Origin: Streptomyces sp. AA1529
GTDB lineage: Bacteria > Actinomycetota > Actinomycetes > Streptomycetales > Streptomycetaceae
Direction of reading: 5' to 3'
Length of the DNA stretch: 64,000 bases
Assembly (NCBI RefSeq): GCF_000280905.1
Contig: NZ_ALAP01000041.1
Coordinates: forward strand, 1 to 64,000
Positions within the stretch are counted from its first letter, which is position 1. Every line of letters starts with the position of its first letter. Of the stretch, positions 27,854 to 35,300 are shown one piece after another. The notes beneath the pieces are model-generated. The model did not search any database, was not told where the DNA came from, and saw only the letters and a program-made list of their open reading frames with translations. Both the position numbers and the translations under genes were made by a program.

Positions 27854-30675
27854 GCGGGCACCCCCTGGGACTCCAGCACCGGGGCGAGCCGGCGCACGGT
27901 GCGGTGCAGATAGAGCTGCGGCAGCGGGAAGCCGGGGAGCCCCGCGGCCTTCAGGGCCGCCAGCAGCCGCACCCCGAGCAGCGAGTTGCCGCCGAGGGCG
28001 AAGAAGTCGTCGTCCAGCCCGACGCGGAAGCCGAACACCTGCTCCCACGCCACGCGGAGCCGCGACTCGACATCGTCACCGGCCGGTCCGTCCTCCTCGG
28101 CGGCGACCGCCCCGGTCAGCGGCAGCGGCAGCCGCGCCGTGTCCACCTTCCCGTTGGGGGTCAGCGGCAGCGCGGGCAGCGCCGTGACGGTGGCGGGCAC
28201 CATGTGCGCGGGCAGAAAGCCGGCGGTGTGCTGCCGCACCTCCTCGCCGTCGGCGGCCCGGTCGCCCGCCGCCCCGTCCGCGCGCAGCACGACGTAGGCG
28301 TCCAGCCGGGCCCCGGCCGGGTCGCCGTCCGCACCCGGGCGCAGCACCACGGCCGCCGCCGTCACCGCCGGCGCGTCCAGCAGCCGCGCGCGGATCTCGT
28401 CCAGCTCGATACGGAATCCGCGCAGCTTCACCTGGTTGTCCAGCCGCCCCAGATGCTCCAGCCTGCCGTCCGGGAGCAGCCGCCCCCGGTCCCCGCTGCG
28501 GTACATCGGGCCCGGCGCGTGCGGATCGGGCAGGAAGCGCTGCGCGGTCAGCTCCGGGCGGTTGAGATAGCGGCCGGCCACACCGGCCCCGCCGACGTGG
28601 ATCTCGCCCGGCACCCCGGGCGGCAGCTCCCGGCCCTCGGGGTCGAGGACGTACACATGCCAGCCGGGCAGCGGGCGGCCCACCGAGCGCGAACCCGACA
28701 GCGCCGCGCCGCGGGTGACGGTCTGCGCCGTCACATGCACGGTGGTCTCCGTGATGCCGAACATGTTCACCAGACGGCACTCCCGCGCCGGATGCCGGTC
28801 CAGCCAGGACCGCAGCGGCCGGGTGTCCAGCGGCTCACCGCCCAGGACCACCAGCCGCACCGAGTCGCCGACCCGGCTCTCCCGGTCGGCCTGGCTCAAC
28901 TGCGCGAAGGCGCTCGGCGTCTGACTGAGCACCGTCACCTGCTCGTCCGCCAGCAGCGCGGCGAACCGGGCCGGTTCGCGCGCCGCCCAGTACGGCACCA
29001 CCACCAGCTTGCCGCCCGTCGTCAGACAGCCCCAGATCTCCCAGACCGAGAAGTCGAACGCGCTGGAGTGGAAGAGGGTCCACACATCCTCCCCGCCCAG
29101 CCCGAAGTCCCCCTCGGTGGCCGCGAGCAGCGCCGCCACATTGCGGTGCGGTACCACGACACCCTTCGGGCGGCCCGTCGAGCCGGACGTGTAGATGACG
29201 TAGGCCGCGTCGTCGGGGGAGAGCGCCCGCGGCCCACCGGCGTCCGGCGCCGGGCCGGGCCGCCCGTCGCCGTCACGGGCCGCCTCCTCCAGCGCGGCCG
29301 GCCGGACCAGGCGCACCCCCTCCGGCTGCGGGAAGTCCTCCGCCTCCGTCACGACGAGGGGCACAGCGGAGTCCTCGACGGTGAACGCGAGCCGCTCCGC
29401 CGGATACGCCGGATCCATCGGCACATACGCGGCCCCCGCCTTGAGCACCGCCAGCAGCACCACCACCAGATCCATGGAGCGCTCCAGGCACACGCCCACC
29501 CGGTCACCGGGCACCACCCCGAGGCGGCGCAGCCCCGCGGCGAACCGGCCGGCGCGCCGGTCCAACTGCCGGTAGCCCAGGGTCTCCCCCTCGCAGACGA
29601 GGGCCGGCGCATCCGGTGTCCTCGCGGCCCGGCGTGCCACGGCCTGCTCGATCCGCTCGTCCGGCACCTCGGGGGTACGGCCCAGCCCGCCCAGCCGGGC
29701 CAGCGCCTGCCGCCGCTCCTCCTCGAACAGGGGCAGTTCGCCCACCGGGGCGTCCGGGTCCGCCGCGGTCAGCGTCCGGTGTGCGGTCGCCAGCATGCCG
29801 GTCAGCCACTCCGCGGCCGCGTCGCCGAACACGCCGTGCCGGTAGGCGCATCCGGCCCGCAGCGCGGTGGAGCCGTCGTCGGCGACCCACAGCGAGAGCG
29901 GATGCACGGGGGCGAGGAACGGCCGCACGTCGAGCGGTTCCGCCTTCACCCCGTCCCCGCCGAGCGCCTCGGCGGACGGCAGGACCGTCAACCCGACGGC
30001 CGGTGCGGGGCCGGGCGCGGGTACCGCACGGCCGACCTCCGCCAGATACTCCGCCACCGTCCGGCCCGGAGCCGCCGAGAAGGCCACCCGCCGCTCCGCG
30101 TCCACTCCCACCTCGACCTCGGAGCTCCCGGTGCAGCGGGCGAGGACCAGCCCGAGCGCCGCCCGCAGCGAGACCGGGTCCGCCGCCCGGCCGCGGGCCG
30201 GGACGGTGAAGCCGCGGTGCCCCACCGTCGGTGCCCCGGGCTCGCCCAGGCCCCACTCCGGCGCCGGGCGGCGGTCCAGGTCCCGCAGCGCCGAGCGCAG
30301 CCGGGCCTCCGGCCCGGCTGCCGCGTCCCCGGTCCGGACCGCCGGGTCCACCTCCTCGCCCAGCAGGGCCCGGGCCAGGTCGCAGGGGTCGGCCAGCACC
30401 GCCCGGTGGGCGACCACGACCAGGTCCGCCGCCCCGTCGGCGTACCGCAGCAGCACCGCCCGCAGCCCCGGCCCGGTGCGCGGGTCGGCGGGCCGGGAGA
30501 GCTCCCGCTCCCGCCGTGCCGCGGCGAGTTCCGCGTCCGCGCCGCCGGGCACGTCCTGCACCCACAGCCGTACCCCGTCCGCCGCGCGGGCGAGCGCCCG
30601 CTCCATCGGACCGGTGCCGGCTTCCGCGTGCAGGCGTACGACGAGCGCCTGGCACAGCCGGCCGGTGTCGTCCAT
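27850..30675 (-). CDS. Stand-alone NRPS: degenerate C remnant - A (Thr predicted) - T
   Basis: A 941-residue protein. The first 310 or so residues are a shortened condensation-like domain in which the active-site motif reads AHRAVLAD instead of HHxxxDG, so it is probably inactive. The A domain (about 320-830) has AYVIYTSGSTGRPKG and FDFSVWEIWG. Reading the ten specificity positions gives D-F-W-S-V-G-M-V-H-K, close to the standard threonine code (DFWNIGMVHK). The carrier domain has DDDFFALGGNSLLGV (phosphopantetheine Ser about 896). There is no C or TE domain after it, so the loaded threonine must be handed to another protein. The ATG at 30675 has a strong GGGAGGGAAGG upstream; an ATG at 30732 overlaps the SDR stop and is the alternative. 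Confidence 0.88.
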   Translation of the reverse strand: MDDTGRLCQALVVRLHAEAGTGPMERALARAADGVRLWVQDVPGGADAELAAARRERELSRPADPRTGPGLRAVLLRYADGAADLVVVAHRAVLADPCDLARALLGEEVDPAVRTGDAAAGPEARLRSALRDLDRRPAPEWGLGEPGAPTVGHRGFTVPARGRAADPVSLRAALGLVLARCTGSSEVEVGVDAERRVAFSAAPGRTVAEYLAEVGRAVPAPGPAPAVGLTVLPSAEALGGDGVKAEPLDVRPFLAPVHPLSLWVADDGSTALRAGCAYRHGVFGDAAAEWLTGMLATAHRTLTAADPDAPVGELPLFEEERRQALARLGGLGRTPEVPDERIEQAVARRAARTPDAPALVCEGETLGYRQLDRRAGRFAAGLRRLGVVPGDRVGVCLERSMDLVVVLLAVLKAGAAYVPMDPAYPAERLAFTVEDSAVPLVVTEAEDFPQPEGVRLVRPAALEEAARDGDGRPGPAPDAGGPRALSPDDAAYVIYTSGSTGRPKGVVVPHRNVAALLAATEGDFGLGGEDVWTLFHSSAFDFSVWEIWGCLTTGGKLVVVPYWAAREPARFAALLADEQVTVLSQTPSAFAQLSQADRESRVGDSVRLVVLGGEPLDTRPLRSWLDRHPARECRLVNMFGITETTVHVTAQTVTRGAALSGSRSVGRPLPGWHVYVLDPEGRELPPGVPGEIHVGGAGVAGRYLNRPELTAQRFLPDPHAPGPMYRSGDRGRLLPDGRLEHLGRLDNQVKLRGFRIELDEIRARLLDAPAVTAAAVVLRPGADGDPAGARLDAYVVLRADGAAGDRAADGEEVRQHTAGFLPAHMVPATVTALPALPLTPNGKVDTARLPLPLTGAVAAEEDGPAGDDVESRLRVAWEQVFGFRVGLDDDFFALGGNSLLGVRLLAALKAAGLPGFPLPQLYLHRTVRRLAPVLESQGVPA

Positions 30676-30728
30676 CGTCCTTCCCTCCCCGCTGTCGCTG
30701 TGCTGCCCGAGGTGACCTGTGCCGCCGC

Positions 30729-31628
30729 TCATCGGCTGGTGAACCCGCCGTCGACGGTGACGGTGGAGCCCGTCACCTGCCGGGAGCCGTCGGAGCCGAG
30801 CCACAGCGCGGCCCCCGCCACGTCCTCGGGCTCGATCAGACGGTTCATCGGCTGCGCGGCCACGAACGTCTCCTCGTGCTCGGCCACCGGCACCTCCAGC
30901 GAGCGGGCGATCTCGCTGAGCATCCGGCCCTCCGCGGCGCCGTCGTCCCGCACCGAACCGGGGCACAGCGCGTTCACCCGGACCCCGAACGGGGCGAAGT
31001 CCAGCGCCGCGGACTTGGTCAGCCCGATCAGCGCGTGCTTCGCGGTGACGTACCCCGCGAAGTGCCGGTAGCCCACCAGCCCGGCCGTCGAGGAGACGTT
31101 GATGATGCTCCCCGCACGCTGTGCGGCCATCGCGGAGCCCGCGGCGCGGATCATCCGCCAGGCACCCGAGACGTCGACGTCCAGCATCAGCTCCCACTCG
31201 GAAGGCGTGATGTCCTGCACCGTCTTGCCCGACGGCGCCGCGATACCGGCGTTGTTGAGCAGGATGTCGATCCGGCCGAACCGGTCCAGCGCCCCGTCCA
31301 CCACCTCCCGCACGGCGTCCAGGTCGCGTACGTCCGCCTCGGCCGTGACCACCGCGGCGGTCGGGGCCAGCTCCTGGCACAGCCGCGCGGTGTGCGCCAA
31401 CTGGTCCGCGTTGCCCAGCGGATAGGGCACGCCCGCCAGGTCGTGGCCGATGTCGGTCAGGAGCAGCTCCGCCCCGGCGCGGGCGTACGCCACCGCACAC
31501 GCCCGTCCGATGCCGCGCGCCGCACCCGTGATGAGCGCCGCCTTGCCCGCCAGCTGCCCGGTGGCCGCACCCCGGGACCCGGCGGCGTCCGCGGGGGCGG
31601 GCGGGGGAGAGGCCAGCATCGCGTTCAC
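30729..31628 (-). CDS. Short-chain dehydrogenase/reductase of the mycofactocin-coupled-like subfamily
   Basis: A 299-residue SDR. The cofactor loop is TGAARGIG, then NNAG, catalytic Ser in NVSSTAG, and YVTAK for Tyr/Lys. After the second strand it has DLAGVPYPLGNADQLAHTA, an insertion seen in the carveol-dehydrogenase/mycofactocin-associated SDR group, whose NAD is held unusually tightly. No mycofactocin genes occur in the window. The GTG start overlaps the upstream thioesterase stop by 4 bases, and its stop overlaps a potential start of the Thr NRPS. Oxidation or reduction of a carrier-bound residue, such as the threonine hydroxyl, is a reasonable inference. Confidence 0.85.
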   Translation of the reverse strand: MNAMLASPPPAPADAAGSRGAATGQLAGKAALITGAARGIGRACAVAYARAGAELLLTDIGHDLAGVPYPLGNADQLAHTARLCQELAPTAAVVTAEADVRDLDAVREVVDGALDRFGRIDILLNNAGIAAPSGKTVQDITPSEWELMLDVDVSGAWRMIRAAGSAMAAQRAGSIINVSSTAGLVGYRHFAGYVTAKHALIGLTKSAALDFAPFGVRVNALCPGSVRDDGAAEGRMLSEIARSLEVPVAEHEETFVAAQPMNRLIEPEDVAGAALWLGSDGSRQVTGSTVTVDGGFTSR

Positions 31629-32356
31629 CGTGCCACCCCCTGCGAGGCGAGCTCCGCGTCGAGCAGCCGCACCAGAGCGGCGGGCTCGTCCACCAGATAC
31701 ATGTGTCCGCCCGGCAGCTCGACCTGCCGGCAGCCCGCCGTGCTGGCGGACTCCCACTCGACCGCCTCGGCACGGGAGACCAGTTCGTCCTCCGCACCGC
31801 GGATCGAGACGACCGGGACGGCCAGCGGCTTCTCGGACGGGGCCAGGTAGTTCTCGTGCATCTCGACGTCCGCGCGCAGCGGCGGCAGCAGCATCTCCCG
31901 CAGCTCCGGATGTTCGAGGGCCGGATGGGTGTACCCGGCGAACTCCCGCACCCGCTCCAGGAACAGCGCGTCGGACAGTCCCGTGGCGCGGATCCGGCGC
32001 CGCGTCCACGGCCCGGGGGAGCCGCTCACGAAGAGTTTGACCACCGCGGGGTGGCCCAGCGCCGCGATCCGGTGGGCCGTCTCGTAGGCCACCACGGCAC
32101 CGAGGCTGTGCCCGAACAGCGCCACGGTGGGTTCCCCGGCGAGCTGGTCCAGGATCCCGGGCAGCAGCCCGTCCGCCGCCTGGGCGACGTCGGTGTACAG
32201 CGGCTCCCCGAACCGCTCCTCGCGGCCCGGCAGTTGCACCGGGCAGATCCGGACGGTGTCGCTGCCGTACTCCTGACAGCGGCGGAAGGCGGACGCCCCC
32301 GCGCCCGCGAACGGGAAGCACAGCACGGGGATCGGTCCGGATACGGGAACCGGCAT
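31625..32356 (-). CDS. Type II thioesterase
   Basis: A 243-residue stand-alone thioesterase of the GrsT/SrfAD family. CFPFAGAGASAFRRC is the N-terminal signature, and ALFGHSLGAVVAYETA holds the nucleophile Ser (about residue 92). A late Asp in AEDELV and His in PGGHMYL complete the triad. Such enzymes clear mis-primed or stalled carrier domains. It starts 1 base after the stop of the large Ser NRPS and overlaps the SDR, so it is firmly inside the operon. Unlike the terminal domain of the neighbouring NRPS, it keeps a normal Ser. Confidence 0.92.
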   Translation of the reverse strand: MPVPVSGPIPVLCFPFAGAGASAFRRCQEYGSDTVRICPVQLPGREERFGEPLYTDVAQAADGLLPGILDQLAGEPTVALFGHSLGAVVAYETAHRIAALGHPAVVKLFVSGSPGPWTRRRIRATGLSDALFLERVREFAGYTHPALEHPELREMLLPPLRADVEMHENYLAPSEKPLAVPVVSIRGAEDELVSRAEAVEWESASTAGCRQVELPGGHMYLVDEPAALVRLLDAELASQGVAR

Positions 32357-32357
32357 C

Positions 32358-35300
32358 TCAGTCCTCCCTCTCGGTCGCGGACACCCAGGCCCGCTCGATC
32401 AGTTCCGCCGTCCCGGCGGGGTTGCCCCGGACGAAGTAGTGGCCGCCGGAGCCGAGCCGCTGGAAGTCCACCTCGCGCGCCACCCGCTCCCAGCAGCGGT
32501 ACTCCTCGGCGGCGTGCGCCAGGCCCTTGTCGTCCTCGGCGACGACCACGGTGAACGGGGCCTCGATCCGCCACCCCGGGTCCGCCTCGGTCAGCCCGAT
32601 GAAGTAGCGGTAGCCGCCGCACACGTCGTGCCGGAACAGCTCGCCCATGAACGAGGTGTAGCGCCGGTCGAGTCCGTCCATCTCCGAGTAGCCGGTCTCC
32701 TCGACCATGTAGGTGATGATGTCCTCGTCGTTCCAGCTCTCGATCATCGCGATCGACTCGCGCATGTCGGCCGCGGACGGGAGCAGCTTCGAGCCGACGA
32801 AGACCCGCCGCAGGTCGAAGCCGCGCTCCTCCAGGACCCGGGCCAGCTCCACCGTCACCGCGGCGCCGCCGCAGTGGCCCCACAGGATCAGCGGCAGGTC
32901 GGGCAGCGCTCCCTTCCCCTCCAGCTCCGCGACGGTGCGCTCCACCGTCTCGGCCACGTCGGTGAACACGCGCGCACCGCCCGGAGCGTGGCCCGGCGGC
33001 TCCAGCCCGTAGACCGCGAGGTGCGGGGCGCGCTGCCGCAGGGCCTCCGCCAGTGGCCTGAAGTTGACCGGGTGCCCGCACGGGTAGGGCACGCACAGCA
33101 CCGCCGCCTGCGCCTCCTCGGCGCCGGGGGAGAGCATTTGCAGCAGTTCCTCGGTGCCCTGGCCCTCCGCGCCGCCGTCGACGAGCGCCGCCAGCTCGCC
33201 GAGCCGGGGGACCCGGGTCAGGTCGGAGAGCGTGATCAGTCCGTCCAGCTCCAGCACGACGCGCAGCGCCGAGAGCGAGTTGCCGCCCAGCGCGAAGAAG
33301 TCGTCCGCCTCGCCGAGCTCCTCCGCCGGGAGGTCGAGGACCTGCTGCCAGGCCGCACGGACCCGCGCCAGAGTCTCCGGCGAGGCCGCGGCGCCGGGCG
33401 GTGCGGCCGGCGCCGGGCGCGCATCCGCCGGAGCACCGCCGTCCCGCCGGACGGCCTCGCCCGCCTCCGTGTCCCCGGCCGCCGGCAGCTGTGCCTCGTG
33501 CGGTGCGTCCGGCTCGCTCGCCATCAGCTCCAGGACGCGCACGAACAGGGAGCCGATCCGGTCGATGCGGGCGTCGTCGTAGAGGTGCGTGTGGTAGTGC
33601 AGGCACAGCCGCAGTTCGTCGTCGTGGAAGTCGCGGGAGAACTCGGTACGGAACGGGAACTCCGTCTCGGAGTCCACCCGCATCTCCAGCAGCGAGAACT
33701 CCGGCAGCCGCCGCAGGTTCTTCAGCAGGTAGAAGTGGGTGAAGTTGAAGGTGGTGCTGAACAGCTGCTGCCGGGTGGCCAGGTCCTGCTTCATCTGCGC
33801 CATCGGGTAGCGCCGGTGCGGCAGCAGCTCCAGCTCCGCACGGTAGACGCGGCGCACCAGCTCGGCCCAGCTGCCGCCCGCCACCCGGACCTGGAACGGC
33901 ACGGTGTTCAGATGCAGGCCCAGCGTGGTCTCCGCGTCCGGCAGCTCCGGACGCCCGCTGTGCTCGTAGCCGGTCAGCACCGTCTCCTGCCCGGACACCA
34001 GCCCGAGCACCTTCATATGAGCTGCCAGCAGCACGTCCTTCACGGGCACCGACAGCGCGTCCGCCGTCGCCTCGACGCGCCGGGTCAGCCCGGCGGGCAG
34101 CGCGACGTCCCGCAGCACGACGCGGAAGTCGTCGGTGGCGACCGCGTCCGGCCGGGGCGGAACGTCGGCGGGGTGCGGGTCCGCCAGCACCCCGCGCCAG
34201 AACTCCGCCGACTGCGCGGAGCGCAGCGCCTCGGTCTCCAGCCCGACGAAGTTGCGCAGGTGGTTGTCGACCGCGGGCCGGGAGGTGTCCGCGCCCTCCC
34301 GCACCTGGTGGTACAGCTCGAACAACTGGGTGTGCAGCAGGGAGATCGACCAGCCGTCCAGCGCCGAGTTGTGCTGGCTGACCGTGTACCGGTACCGCTG
34401 GTCGTCGAGCACCTGGATGTGCAGGGTGACCAGGCCGCCCGCCTCCCAGTCGAACCTGCGCGCCTTCTCCCGGGCCAGCCACCGCTCGTGCCACTCCTCC
34501 TGCGCGGCCGGGTCCAGATGGCGCAGGTCCTCGACCGTCAGCGGCGGCGCCACCTCGCGGTGCACCACCTGAAGGAACTCGCTGTACCCCGTCAGGTGGT
34601 AGGTGGTGCGCAGGATCGGGTGCCGGCCGGTCAGCAGCCGCACCGCCTCGGTGAACGCCGCGGTGTCGAACGCGCCGGTCACCCCGTAGCTGAGCACGTC
34701 GTGGTACTGGCCGAGGCCGCCGGTGATCTCCGTCTGGAAGATCAGCCCCGCCTGCAGCATCGACAGCGGATAGGCGTCCTCCGCGTCCGCCGGCAGCAGC
34801 GCCCGGTCCTCGTCCGAAACCAGCTCGAACGGCCGGAAGGCGCCGCGGGCCGCGACATCCTCCTCGCCCCGCGCCGGCCCGGACTCCTCCGCCATCGACG
34901 CCGCCAGCAGCGCGATCGTCTGGTGCCGGAAGAGCTGCTGGAAGGTGAAGTCCAGCCCGGCCTCGCGGGACTTGGCCAGCACCGGCACGAAGTGGATCGA
35001 GTTGCCGCCGAGCGCGAAGAAGTTGTCGTGCACCCCGATCCGCTCCCGGCCCAGCACCTCGCGCCAGATCCCCGCGAGCACCTCCTCGGTGCTGTTGCGC
35101 GGGGCCGTGTGCGACGGCGTCCTCCGGCGCAGGGCGGTCGGGTCGCGCAGCGCCGCCCGGTCCAGCTTGCCGTTGGGCATGAGCGGCAGTTCGTCCAGCA
35201 CGAGAACCCGGCCCGGCACCATGTACGCGGGCAGAACGGCCGCCAGATGCTCCTTCAGCCCGGCCTCGGTCACCTCCGCGGCCGCTCCGGCAGCGGGCAC

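Noticed and set aside
30729..31628. Mycofactocin biosynthesis locus
   Set aside because: Only the SDR subfamily feature is present; none of the mft genes occurs in the window.
27850..31797. Thr NRPS read as 1315 residues
   Set aside because: The extra N-terminal part is an off-frame reading of the SDR; a strong ribosome site marks 30675.
30729..32321. SDR read as a 530-residue protein with a long N-terminal extension
   Set aside because: The extension is an out-of-frame reading of the thioesterase; the GTG at 31628 overlaps the TE stop and gives a normal SDR.
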